Source: Maea johnstoni | Lineage: Eukaryota > Annelida > Polychaeta > Spionida > Magelonidae | Direction: 5' to 3' | NCBI GenBank assembly: GCA_963942565.1 | Contig: OZ012685.1 | Span: forward strand, 47,259,075 to 47,323,074 | DNA: 64,000 bases | Shown: positions 16,282 through 27,059 of the stretch, one piece after another | How positions within the stretch are numbered: position 1 is the first letter of the stretch | Layout: each line of letters begins with the position of its first letter | Translations under genes and position numbers: made by a program | Notes under the pieces: model-generated | What the model saw: only the letters and a program-made list of their open reading frames with translations | The model's database searches: none | Told to the model about the DNA's origin: nothing

Positions 16282-17304
16282 CAGGGTGTCCCAAAAAAAT
16301 GCAACGAGCTACATTTCCCTAGATTTCAGGGAAAATAGGAAGCCAGTATTTATCATTTATACACTGTTGGAAAGCTACATATCTCAGCTAAGCACCATGA
16401 AAAAATCACAATGAAATGATATTCCTGTGGGGAGGTATCCCCCCAAACATGACACCCCCTCTGATGTGCAATCGCGTGCGACCGGTACTGGCCTGTTAAT
16501 ACACAAGCTAGCACTGATTTGCCTGCTTTCACCTGTTTAACCTGCTTCAACAATGTGTGAAACAAAGCCCTGGCTTACCTGTCAAAATGCAAAGGGATGA
16601 CCAATCAATCATGAGCAAAATTACTTGGTCCGAATTCCATTTTGAATAATTTGAGTGGAGCGATTGCCTGATTACTGGACAGTCCCTTCCTAAGCGTCCT
16701 TTACAACTGTTATGAGTACATGGTGGGCCAGCAAGTTACACCTCAGGAAGACTTTTTTTGAATTTAATTGAGCCCAAAAAGATGTTTAAATATAATTTTC
16801 CCTAAACTTATGACAATATGCCTTAAGGTTCATTGTTTTAGGGGTGTTCAAGCCATCTGTATGGGAATATTACATGCAAACACACAAGAGCCTCTCGTGT
16901 GCAATTTCACTTTGGAGGGGGTGTGACCTTTTGGCAGATATCTCCCCTCGGGAGTATTATTTGATTTTGATTCTTCTATGTTAGTTAGTTGACATATGTA
17001 GCTTTTCAAGGATGTAAGAACAATGCATATCGGTCTCATAGTTTTCCAGCAATTAGGGAAAATGTACCTCATTGCTAGCTTGTGTATTAAGAGGCCAATA
17101 CCGGTCGCGCGCGATTGCACTTCAGAGGGGGTGTCATATTTGGGGGGATATCTACCCACAGGAATATCATTTCATTGTGATTTTTTCATGGTGCTTAGCT
17201 GAGATATGTAGCTTTCCAACAGTGTATAAATAATAAATACCGGCTACCTATTGTCCCTGTGATCTAGGAAAATGTAGCTTGTTGCATTTTTGTTGGGACA
17301 CCCT
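16282..17304. mobile_element. Long-TIR MITE, CAGGGTGTCCC ends, within MULE
   Basis: Starts CAGGGTGTCCCAAAA and ends GGGACACCCTG, flanked by TA. TIRs run about 230 bp, with visible divergence of roughly one in ten. A third, direct copy of the arm motif (with GAGGGGGTGTGACC) lies at about 16880-17060. No coding frame. Non-autonomous TA-target element. Confidence 0.8.
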
Positions 17305-17459
17305 GTATTATATCTATATCTATGTACCTATCTATTTATTCAACATGTTAATGCTGTCCTATTTTATATTGTAGGACTGGTACTTAATAGAGAAGACGAA
17401 GAAGATTATTGGAAACAAATAGGGAAACCTTTGTGATCACCAGGTTATTGAGTTAATAT
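17305..17459. repeat. Inverted flank, right arm
   Basis: Inverted copy of 16128-16281. Its outer part also repeats directly: GATTATTGGAAACAAATAGG with GATCACCAGGTT recurs at 17569-17692 after the 17403-17543 copy. Confidence 0.85.
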
Positions 17460-17692
17460 GGTGACACTTATGTTTTTCTTTTGGTATTCCATAATAACAT
17501 CATAGGATATCTCTTCTACCACTGAGAGGTCTACCAAGGAAGTGTGGCCGGATCATCTGACACAAGATTATTGGAAACAAATAGGAACACCTTTTTGATC
17601 ACCAGGTTGTCAATATGGTGACAATTTGGTTTTCCTTTTGGTATTCCATAATGACCACTAAAGTCATTGGAAGGTCTACCAAGAAAATATGA
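17403..17692. repeat. Two diverged tandem copies, about 140 bp
   Basis: Units 17403-17543 and 17569-17692 share GATTATTGGAAACAAATAG, TTTTGGTATTCCATAATAAC-type and GGTCTACCAAG words. Confidence 0.7.
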
Positions 17693-18285
17693 AACTGTGC
17701 ATAATTGAAAAATCATGTATATATAAATAGGAAAGGACAATTATTGATTATAGGACAATTATTTTGGAAGATAAATGAATGATCAAGTTTGGCAAGATAT
17801 AAATGCATTTAAGTGTATCAGAAATAAACTTTCAATTTCAATTGTCATCAATTCAAAATCTGACCAACTTACCTTCAATGATTTGTTATAAAAAGTATGA
17901 TCAAAGATAAAGTGCACCAAGATCTAAAGGTATTTAAGTATATTAGAAAATGTGATTTGTTGTTGTTTTGAATAAACTTCCATATACAATTGTCATCAAA
18001 TCTTGTTGTTTTTTCATCACACCAATTTGTAGTTCTTTCAAGTATTTCAATTACAATATCTAACATATCCCCCCCCCCCCTTTGAAGTGTTATATTAAAA
18101 TTCCAATCAAAAATCAATATCAATCAAAAAAAACAAAAAAATCGACTGTTTCCAACATACATCAGGAGTTCATTCACTTGCTGACTACATACTAAGCAAC
18201 ATAGAATTTTAAAATCAAAATCAAATCAAATCAAAATGGCAGATAACTGTTTAATTTGTAATTTATAAGTTTTGGACGATCACCA

Positions 18286-18969
18286 CACACAAAAAATGTG
18301 ACAAGTTTTTTCTTGTCAAAACCTTGTCATATTGACAAGTTAAGGCTCGTCAAGTACGCTGACGAGTTTTTGACAACCCTGCAAAGTGGGTTGTCCAAAA
18401 CTAGTCAAAAGGTCGTCAAGTACGTATCCCATAATGCACTGCTCAACTCAGAACGAGGCTCTACTGGAGGACGAAGGAGCTGAAGTAATTACTGTATTTG
18501 ATATCCATTCAATATCTACTTAAATATGGTCCATCTTGCATTATTTTTTCAATAACATACATTGTATCAAACAAACTGACTATTTTGGACATGCAGGTAT
18601 TTTAGGAATGTTTTGAGTGCAATGTGAAGCATATTTTCAAATGTGGAATTATTGTTTTCTTTTTTGTCAAAATTAGTTTATAAATGTGCATATATCTCCA
18701 ATTTGCCACTGCAAGATCCAGTATTGAACTTTTGGGTCAGTAATTTGTATTGTGTCCTTTTTGGCGTTTTTTGGGGGAAAGAAATAAAAATAATTTGAAA
18801 CTGACATATATTGCTTTGTTCTACTTGACGACCTTTTGACAAGTTTTGCCACAGAAACTCGTCTTGACAAACGTAAACTCGTCGTTTTGGGCACCATCGA
18901 AATGACGACCCAAACCTTGTCAATATGACAAACTTTTGACAAGTTTTTGAGCCCCATATCTTTTGTGTG
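18286..18969. mobile_element. MITE inside the PHD exon
   Basis: Begins CACACAAAAAATGTGACAAG and ends CTTTTGTGTG (inverted), with CA on both sides. Rich in TTGACAAG and CGTCAAGTACG words in both orientations. Without it the exon reads on in the same frame (GACGATCACCAGGCTTTTGCC), so it inserted into coding sequence. Confidence 0.75.
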
Positions 18970-21475
18970 CAGGCTTTTGCCTGTGACGAGTGTGATAGGT
19001 GGCAGCACCTTTCATGTTTTGATCAGGTATTTCCTGGTGAGTTCTATCAGGCAGTTGTTGATGGGACAGCCACCTTCCCGTGGATCTGTCACCTTCACGA
19101 CAGCATTTTGTCCCTACCAGAGGTAGTAGAAGAGGTGGTAGATGAAACCAACCTATCCGATGTCAGTGAGGTGGTAGATGCTACCAACCCACCTGATGTC
19201 AGTAAGGTGGTGGACACTACCAACCCACCAGATGAGGTGATGGATGTTACCCAGGAGGAAGCAGAGGTTGACCCTCTTGATAGATCTTTTGATGTAGAGG
19301 GTAGGCTACCGGCTCGTCCAATAGATCTATTGGAAAGGTGCTTATTTACTTTTACATATATATGTATATATATATACATATACATATTATACCTAACATT
19401 TCTAATTATATTATTGATTATGATGACACTTACATTTCCTCTTATAATTGACTTAATTATTGGTATGGAGATCAATAGATCAATTTGGCTTTTTTATGTA
19501 AATTCTTTTATTGTATTATTGATTATGGTTATAATTGTGATTTTTTCATGTATTTTCAGGTCTCTCCACGATAGGATGCCAACAGAGCACCCGGAAGCCC
19601 ACCCAACCACATATGAGATTGTGATGCAGGGATCACGACAGAATCGTATGAAGCTGGTCGACAGTGAGGGATATGGATATACTCTACGAGTTGGCGGGAG
19701 AAAGAACCGCGGGTCTTGGCGGTGCAGCGTTAGGTCAAAGGTGATGGTCTGCCCTGCCTCAGTGGTTGAGATTGCTGGAAGATTTACCCCAGGACCTAGG
19801 GCCCAATGCCACCCCTGCGACCCTGGTCTCCTTGTGAATACCAAGCTGAAGGTGTAGGACAAGCAGGATGCAAAGGCAAACATCTACGCTGCTGCCGGGG
19901 CACTCATCGATCGTGCCTGGGTCGAGATAGTTGACACGGAGAAGCTCCAGTCAAAGTCGAGTCTGGAGCGTGTCGTTTGCAGAGCCAGGTCCAGGGACAG
20001 ACCAACAGAGCCAGGCCGAGACGAGATGGACTTTGAGGTGAATATATATCTCATATTGATTAAAATGTTTCATAAATTAAAATTTTCAATAATGTTGATA
20101 CCATTTTTTATTAATCAATATACTTAATACATATTGACTCGTCTATCTTGTTATGCAACACATCTTTCCATTGTTTTCAGATGAACACAGATGCCCTGCC
20201 ACCGAACTTCTTGAGGATGGATATCACCATCAGTGGCCGTCGCCATGTAGTGTTTGCCACCAACACACAGCTACACCTTCTGGCAGATTCAACCATCTGG
20301 TATATCGACGGGACCTTCAAGGTTGTGAGCCGTCCATTTACACAGATGGTCTCTGTCCACGCATTCCTGAAGAAAGACAGCGACATGAAGCAGGTATCCC
20401 TTGTCTTCGCCATGATGTCTGGGAAGAGAAAGGAAGACTATGTGGCAGTCTTCGAGGCCATATCACAGATGTTGCCACTGCGTCCTAAGGTGGAGCGCTT
20501 TGTGGTTGACTACGAGGCAGGTAAGAATGCTATATTTATATATATTATTATGCCTTGCTTAGTCATTGGTATCTGATTATGTATGAACTGAATACTTCTA
20601 TCATATGTTTATGTTTATTATATTATTACTATATGTTTCAGGTTTCTGGGCTGCACTGCGGGAACTATAACCCAGGACTGAGATCAAGGGATGCGTATTT
20701 CACTGGGTACAGGCGGTGTACTGTCACGTAGGGGAAATCGGCCTGATCCCGGCATACAAGGAACAGGGCCTAACTTACAGATAAGTATTTTAATAATTAG
20801 AATATAAAAATTATATTCATGTTATCTTTTAAAAGTATATTTTTCATAGTTGCTTTAATATTTGACATTGAATATTTTTTTTCCTATCCTTTCATTGTAG
20901 ATACATAGGGAAACTCTTCGCCCTGCCCTTCCTGCCAGCAGATGACATCATTCCCGCATTCGACTACCTCAAGGAAAGTGCATCAACTGATCCCTTGCGG
21001 CAGTTGGTGCAGTACGTCCAGGACACCTGGATCAGGAGTGAAGTTTGGCCCCCTGCAAGCTGGAGCATCCATGGTCAGAGCGTGAGGACGAACAATGATG
21101 TGGAAGGGTGGCATCGTCGCTTGAACTCAAGGGTGATCGGGGCAAGACAGGCTTTTTACAAGCTGGTGGGAGTGCTGCATGACGAGGCCCGACTCGTTGT
21201 CGTCCAGATGCAGGTAAATATATAGTAAGTCTTGATGAATGTTTTTTTTCAGTCCAGTTTTAATTAAGAATAATTAAGTCAAGTCCAGTCCAGTCTCAAT
21301 TAAAACAATAAAACAATGATGAAAAGATGAAAATGTATTTCTCGTTCTCTTCAGTATTTCAGGTACATGACATGAATAACAAATGTGCTAAAAATCTAAA
21401 AATATTCACTTATTTATCTTAAAACTATTTTTTTTTTATTGCATATCACATTCTAAAAATAAAGTTAGCTATTCT

Positions 21476-21540
21476 TGATATTGAATGTCTTTTTTGTCTA
21501 TCTATTCTTGATATTGAATGCCTTTTTTTCTATCTATTGC
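21476..21540. repeat. Short tandem duplication before exon 6
   Basis: TCTTGATATTGAATG followed by CTTTTTTNTCTATCTATT occurs twice in tandem, just upstream of the exon 6 acceptor. Confidence 0.7.
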
Positions 21541-21914
21541 AGCTTGTGGACGAGGGAAACCTGAGGCGCCATCAGCGGGAGAAGACCAGATCCAAACAGG
21601 GGAAGATAATGAAACTGTGGGAGAAATACGAGGCCAAGGACATCAACACCTCTGAATTCTTGAAGTCCTGCTCCAAGGTGTACCGGCCATTCTGAAAAGC
21701 AAAAGTAAAAGATAAAGTAAATAAAGATGGTTTAGGAAGAATGAATTGTTTAAGTAATTAATTGCATGAATAAAGTAATATAAATTATGTACATATGTAA
21801 AGTAAAAAGTAATGGTAGAATGAAGTTATGCAGATATGTATTGCAATGGTGAAATAAACATGCACAAGGATGAGAAACAAACAATATTTCGTTGTGGTTT
21901 TATATCATTTTCAA

Positions 21915-22570
21915 GTGTTTTTTGTGATCTGTTTCTTTTAAAAATCCCATTATTTTCTAAAACTTCCATTAAGTATTTCATTTTCAAATGCAATGTATTT
22001 TTAAGGTATTTTGTATGAAATGTCTTAAAAATATCCAGTAATTATTTCATTTCAAGTATTTGTCAAGAAATTTTCAAGTATATTCTGTTAAATGTCCATT
22101 AATTTCCAGTAAGTATTTCATTTTCAAATGTTTCTTTCAAATATCCCATTATTTTCTAAAACTTCCATTAAGTATTTCATTTTCAAATACAATGTATTTT
22201 CTATGTTTCTTTTAAATATTCAATTATTTTCTAAAACTTCCATTAAGCATTTCATTTTCAAATACAATGTATTTTCTATGTTTCTTTTAAATATCCAATT
22301 ATTTTCTAAAACTTCCATTAAGTATTTCATTTTCAAATACAATGTATTTTCTAAGTATCTTGTATGAAATGTCTTAAAAGTATTCAGCAAGTAGTTCATT
22401 TTCAAGTATTTGTTAAGAAATGTTCAAGTATATTCTGTTAAATGTCCATTAATTTCCAGCAAGTATTTCATTTCAAATGTTTCTTTCAAAAATCCCATTA
22501 TTTTCTAAAACTTCCATTAAGTATTTTCTATGAAATGTCTCAAAGATATCCAGCAAGTATTTCATTCTCT
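21915..22570. repeat. AT-rich tandem array, about 75-bp unit
   Basis: Units carry ATTATTTTCTAAAACTTCCA, TTAAGTATTTCATTTTC and AATACAATGTATTTTCTATG. Three near-identical units span about 22129-22350, with diverged ones on either side. It forms the 3' subterminal region of the MULE, beyond the transposase stop. Confidence 0.85.
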
Positions 22571-23160
22571 ATAAAATGCACCATTATTTTCTATTTTCAT
22601 TTTTCCCATTACAAATTTCATTTTCATTTTCAAGTATTTTCTTATCTGTAAATTGTCCAGCACAAGTTCCACTATTCTGGTTAACTATCACTATCACACT
22701 ACATGAGTATATCAAACAAAGCACCTGACAGTGATGGATCGCCATCTAACAGCCATTTTATAATTGGTGAATAATCTTCTTAGCATTAATTTTGTGTGGA
22801 ACAATGTTTTCCATCTTTTCATCAAGTTTCGTTCATTGCTATTAGTAATATCTCTAGAAAACAGGGGATTATTGAACTTACCATGGCATTATCTGGCGAT
22901 CCATCACTATCTCCACGCTCGTTGTCACCAGAGAAAAACACGTGATCGCGAGTTCCAATTTCAATGAATAAATGTTTTTTCCTTGTAGTCAATGCAGAGA
23001 TACGTTATTTATAAATTGACACAAACACATATGAAATTCATTCACATACATTCATGTAATAAAGAAATTAAAAAAATGCTGGTCGGCACGTCAACGAGCC
23101 GCTCGAAAATAGGTCGCCCGAGGAGAGGTCGCTCTGGCAGTGGTCGGATGATGGGTGATT

Positions 23161-23275
23161 TGTGGCATCGATGTAATAAAGTTTAGGTTCTTATACCTGT
23201 TGATAACAAGCACCCCTCCTTACCATTAGTGCTGCGGTGTATAAAAATGCATTTTGTATGCGGGGTAATACGGTA
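23161..23275. mobile_element. TA-flanked element T, copy 1, right part
   Basis: Starts with the MULE target repeat TGTGGCATC and ends TTGTATGCGGGGTAATACGG before TA at 23276. It matches 26230-26340. With 14838-15436 it makes one element split by the MULE. Confidence 0.85.
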
Positions 23276-23632
23276 GTCTCTATTTGTGGATGACTTTGAT
23301 GTCTCCTATGGTTCTAAACACATGTAGGCCAAAGAAATGCAGCTCCAACTCCATTTAAATAGAATAGAAGATTGGGCTGACAATAATGGTTTTAAATTCT
23401 ACCAATCAAAGACAGTCTGTGTGCATTTTTATCGAAGAAGGGGTCTACCTCCTGATGCCTATTTAGTTCTTTATAATAACGCCATTCCTGTAAAAAAGCA
23501 CTCTAAGTTCCTTGGCTTTTTACTCGATTCAGAACTGACATTTGTCCCTCATATCAAGGGCCTTAAGAAAAAGATTTTCAAAGCTTTAAATTTGTGAGTT
23601 CTTTCCAATACCGACTGGGGCGGGGATCGTAC
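23276..23632 (+). pseudogene. LINE reverse-transcriptase fragment, copy 1, second half
   Basis: Continues the LINE from VDDFDVSYGSKHM through LHLNRIEDWADNNGFKF and FLLDSELTFVPHIKGLKKK, matching the region after the catalytic aspartates in the intact LINE. One stop follows KHM. It ends abruptly near 23632. Confidence 0.8.
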
Positions 23633-23789
23633 AGTTGTTAAAATGTCCCCAGATATAGACTAACTATACCTGGTAGTAACGGGTCGCACATGAAGTATGG
23701 GGAGCAGAGGTAACTGATGCTGCCCTGCCCACGTACGAATGTCAAATCCTAAGAGAGCATGCGATAGCGAGGCCAGGAAACGAAACTGT

Positions 23790-23921
23790 CCTAAGAATCC
23801 CATGGGACAGGGTCCTCAAAATGCCTCCCAAGATAGTTCTTCACAGGCTGCCTCTAAACCTTTAAACTAGCAGTGCCCTCTTCTATGACCCAGGAAGTGG
23901 GTGATAATATTGTTGGCTCTT
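23790..23921 (+). mobile_element. Fossil Gypsy-like fragment, copy 2, left part
   Basis: Matches 13945-14069 (AAAATGCCTCCCAAGATAG, AAACTAGCAGTGCCCTCTTC). Interrupted by the palindrome-dense element and continued at 24837. Broken, as is copy 1. Confidence 0.65.
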
Positions 23922-23922
23922 T

Positions 23923-24834
23923 TGGAACGCCCAGTGTGCCAAAACCACATGTTTCTGAAACATGTGAGATGTTTCTGAAACATGTGAGATGTTTAGGAAA
24001 CATCACGATATTTCACAAACATCGTACATGTTTCCAAGATATCTCTTAATTTTTTGAAGTGATATCACCTAATTGAGAGATGTTTCGCAAACATCTCTCT
24101 TATTTAATGGATATCTCTCAAATATAGTTTTGGCATAATGGCGTCAGGTTCGCCTGGCGTGTCAAAACCACATATTTCTGAAACATCTGAGATGTTTACG
24201 AAACATCTCTGACTTCGAGAGATATCACCTAATTCATTTTGATGATATCGCGATATCACATAATTCAGAGATATTTCCTAAACATCTCTGAATTATGTGA
24301 TATCATGATATCACCTAAATGTGAGTGATATCACTTAAATACAAGATGTTTCCTAAACATGTACATGTTTCCGAAACATCTTGCATTTAAGTGATATCTC
24401 TTTTAGTGCCTGATGTATCAGAAAAGGGAAGAGATCATGTACTGTCCGAGATATCACATAAAAGAGTGATGTTTCGGAAACATGTACATGTTTAAGAAAC
24501 ATCTCACAATTAGGTGATATCACTCAAGTGATACTGTGATATCACTTAAACATGTATATGTTTAGGAAACATCTCTCAATTAAGTGATATCACGAGTGAT
24601 ATCACTTAATTGAGAGATGTTTCTTAAATATCTCTGACTTTATTGATGATTTCTGTCAGACATATCTATAAGTAATCCGCGATGTTTCTAAAACATCTCT
24701 CATGTTTAGGAGATATCTCTGCATTTAGGTGATATCTCATAAATATGGGGAAAGATGTTTAGGAAACATGTACATGTTTAAGAAACATCTCTCATGTTTC
24801 AGAAACATGTGGTTTTGGCACACTGGGCGTTCCA
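23923..24834. mobile_element. Palindrome-dense TIR element, 0.9 kb
   Basis: TIRs of about 40 bp: TGGAACGCCCAGTGTGCC and its complement at the right end, both continuing into AAAACCACATGTTTCTGAAAC. GGCTCTT at 23915-23921 and 24837-24843 is the target repeat; copy 1 at 14058-14070 shows the empty site. The interior is built almost wholly from two self-complementary themes, GATGTTTNNNAAACATC and GTGATATCAC, including a perfect 18-bp palindrome at 24297-24314. A junction-like hairpin (TTTGGCATAATGGCG, then CGCCTGGCGTGTCAAAACCA) near 24130-24172 suggests two units fused end to end. No coding frame. Confidence 0.8.
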
Positions 24835-24836
24835 TA

Positions 24837-25195
24837 GGCTCTTGAGATGCGGATAAGGAAGTCATTTTCTCAAAATTACTGGGGAATTGTCCAGAACCTA
24901 GAATTCAGCTGGGTTAAGTCTCAAACAACTGTTTGTTGGATAGTGGTTCTGGAATTTCCACTGTTACAGAGAATTTCTTTAAAGAAAGTTTGGAGTCTTA
25001 GTGGAAAGGCCATTAAGAATATTAATTCAGCTGGATGAAGATAAAGGCAGCTAATGGGTTGGAGACACCTTACTTTGTATATATTTTGAGGTTAGTGCAT
25101 CAGTGTTCGGAATAGAATTTCCTAATTTGGGCATGTTGGTCAAAAAACATCCTCCTTATTCAGTCATCCAGGCTCGGAAAGAAAAATCACCACTT
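24837..25195 (+). mobile_element. Fossil Gypsy-like fragment, copy 2, right part
   Basis: Matches 14063-14428, including the remains of the protease-like region and the same join into LINE sequence at GGCAAAACCATGGAGAG. Broken. Confidence 0.65.
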
Positions 25196-25612
25196 CTGAT
25201 AGGCAAAACCATGGAGAGAATGATTAATGACCATCTTGTTTGGTTTCTTGAATCGTCTTTACTCATCACAGAAGCCCAGAGTGGCTTCCGGAAAACAAGA
25301 AGCACAATGGATCACCTTGTTTATTTTGAAACTTTTGTATGAGAGGGATTATTAATTAAAGAACATGCGGTGTCTAACCTTTTTTGACCTTGAAAAGGCA
25401 TATGACACCACTCGGAAATACAGAATTATGAAGGATCTACATGATATGGATCTCAGGGGACGTTTACCGCTTTTTATTCAAATCTTTTTATCGGACAGGA
25501 TATTTCGAGTCAGAGTAGATACATCCCCCTCAGACTTTTATAACCAGGAAATGGGAGTTTCTCAGCGTAGCATTTTATCTGTCACCAGCTGTATAGGAAA
25601 TGGTGTAGACTA
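25196..25612 (+). pseudogene. LINE reverse-transcriptase fragment, copy 2, first half
   Basis: KTMERMINDHLVWFLESSLL, GFRKTRSTMDHLVYFETFV, then in another frame DLEKAYDTTRKYRIM and EMGVSQRSILSVT. Frameshifted near 25340. It ends at the TA used by element T and resumes for 78 bp after 26341. Confidence 0.8.
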
Positions 25613-26340
25613 CTGTATTACCCTACATACAACCCCCATCCCCTAGATAATACGCTCGCCCTCCCAAAGTCCCTTTCCGTATGTAAAATACAAATCCCCG
25701 TTGATTACACGCAGGGGGAGTTGGCCGGTCATTTAGTGCGGAGCGTTATATGTCTGCCCTGGTTTGTGATGGTAAATTGTAATTGATACTGCCTGGTGCC
25801 CATTTGTTGACTTCACTTGTCAAAAGCCGAGATGAGCACAGACACCAGCTCGTGCCAACTCTGCTCTCCTGGCTTATCCGTATCAATTCACCCTCCCTAT
25901 CCCCTAATTTTAATGCAATCAAAATCCAAATATGGATAGATTTGCTGTCCTTTCCTCCTGGGGGCACTTAAATGGTGAGAATGTGGTAACAACTAACGGG
26001 TGTTTTTAATTTACTGATCACATGTGTTCATGCTCGGTAAATTAAGACCCAGCAAATTCGGGAAAAGGCAAGATCAGCAAATTTCCGACTAGGCAAATAA
26101 ATCAGATATAGTGTTTTATGTTTTTCTTTGTCAGAAAGATATCATGTGCCCGATCCCAGCACTACCAGGGTTAATGACTGAAAATAAATGTGGCCTTTTT
26201 CAACCCTGCTCCCCACGTCCCCGCACCCGTGGCACCGATGAAATAAAGTTTTGGTTCTTGTACCCGTTGATAACACACACCCCTCCTTAACATTAGTGCT
26301 GCGATGTATGAAAATGCATTTTGTATGCAGGATAATACGG
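25613..26340. mobile_element. TA-flanked element T, copy 2 (uninterrupted)
   Basis: 728 bp, begins CTGTATTACCCTACATACAA and ends TTGTATGCAGGATAATACGG, whose complement is CCGTATTATCCTGCATACAA. Flanking TA at 25611 and 26341 falls inside LINE sequence that reads on across it. Here CCCGTGGCACCGATGAAAT is the unoccupied MULE target. Confidence 0.85.
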
Positions 26341-26418
26341 TAGTCTCTATTTGTTGATGACTCTGATGTCTCCTATGGTTCCAAACACATGTAAGCCATA
26401 GAAAGGCAGCTTCAACTC
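26341..26418 (+). pseudogene. LINE fragment, copy 2, second half
   Basis: Encodes LFVDDSDVSYGSKHM and RQLQL after element T, then stops matching near CAACTCTA. Confidence 0.75.
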
Positions 26419-27059
26419 TAGACCCGGTTTGTGTCTCTATCAGGCCATCCTTTTTATTTATTGATGTTTCTGTTATTGGCCTTTCCGAGACACGGTACCA
26501 CACAATAGTAAAAGTCTGCCGTCAGTCCGGTGAATTCACCGGAGTGGATTTCTCGCGTTTATAAGGCGAGTGTTACGGCCAGACTTGTACCAATGAATTA
26601 TGTACATGTTTGACTAGTGTATATGCCCTAAGTCGGCAGGTGACAATGGCTGAAATGTTAAATAATCTTAGAAAGAAGTTCTGAAGCGGCAATTTCCGCC
26701 ATTTTAAATTTCCGATGTAAGCTAAAGACTTGAATAATCGAGCACCTGCCAAGACATTAGGAGTGTCTGTTCGCATATAACAAACAGTACGGTCTAGTAC
26801 AATGTGTATTACATAGCATTTGGCATACAAAAAAATATCATATATAAAGGTGACTAGTTGGAGTGTCATTAACTGCTATGCAATAGAAATCTAACCAGAC
26901 ACAGGATATATACACTAACAATTAGAAACTTATTTCCATAGTGGTCCCAGTCTGCCCAGAGTCCAATGGCATAATGGCATCACATATAATGATCAACCTC
27001 ACTGCTCAAGATTGACATAACAACAATATATCATATATTATAATACAAACATTCAGACT
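26419..27059. other. Unassigned sequence
   Basis: No gene seen. The lower part may include the 3' untranslated end of the LINE that follows. Confidence 0.4.

Larger units (their letters stand above)
18236..21695 (+). pseudogene. PHD-FLYWCH-MULE transposase gene, six exons, inactivated
   Basis: Transposase of the surrounding MULE. Exon 1 opens at ATG 18236 (MADNCLICNL, zinc C-x2-C), is interrupted by a MITE at 18286-18969, and continues with FACDECDRWQHLSCF to 19337: together a PHD finger. Exon 2 (19560-20037) has a FLYWCH zinc finger (W-x-C, then PRAQCHPCDPG). Exon 3 (20181-20520) has the first two DDE acids in YIDGTFKVV and VVDYEAG. Exon 4 (20642-20781) has GCVFHWVQAVY. Exon 5 (20901-21213) has the last acid in RTNNDVEGWHRR. 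Exon 6 (21543-21695) ends at TGA. Splice phases agree at the junctions checked. Defects: stops at 18266, 19855 and 20668, the MITE, and an AT for GT donor after exon 4. A PHD finger on a FLYWCH-MULE protein is unusual to my knowledge. Confidence 0.85.
15437..23160 (+). mobile_element. 7.7-kb MULE (Mutator-like) transposon
   Basis: Bounded by exact 9-bp repeats TGTGGCATC and by imperfect terminal inverted repeats. The left end reads TGAATCACGATCATCCGAC; the complement of the right end reads AATCACCCATCATCCGACC, and the similarity continues through AGCGAC words. Inside are a six-exon PHD-FLYWCH-MULE transposase gene (18236-21695), a long-TIR MITE with inverted flanks, a MITE within the PHD exon, and a 75-bp tandem array. 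The copy of the host segment at 25613-26340 lacks it and gives the empty site. The transposase is now defective. Confidence 0.88.

Noticed and set aside
19095-19883. Minus-strand frames over the MULE exons and at 20177-20413
   Set aside because: They are shadows of the plus-strand exons; the domains and splice sites are all on the plus strand.
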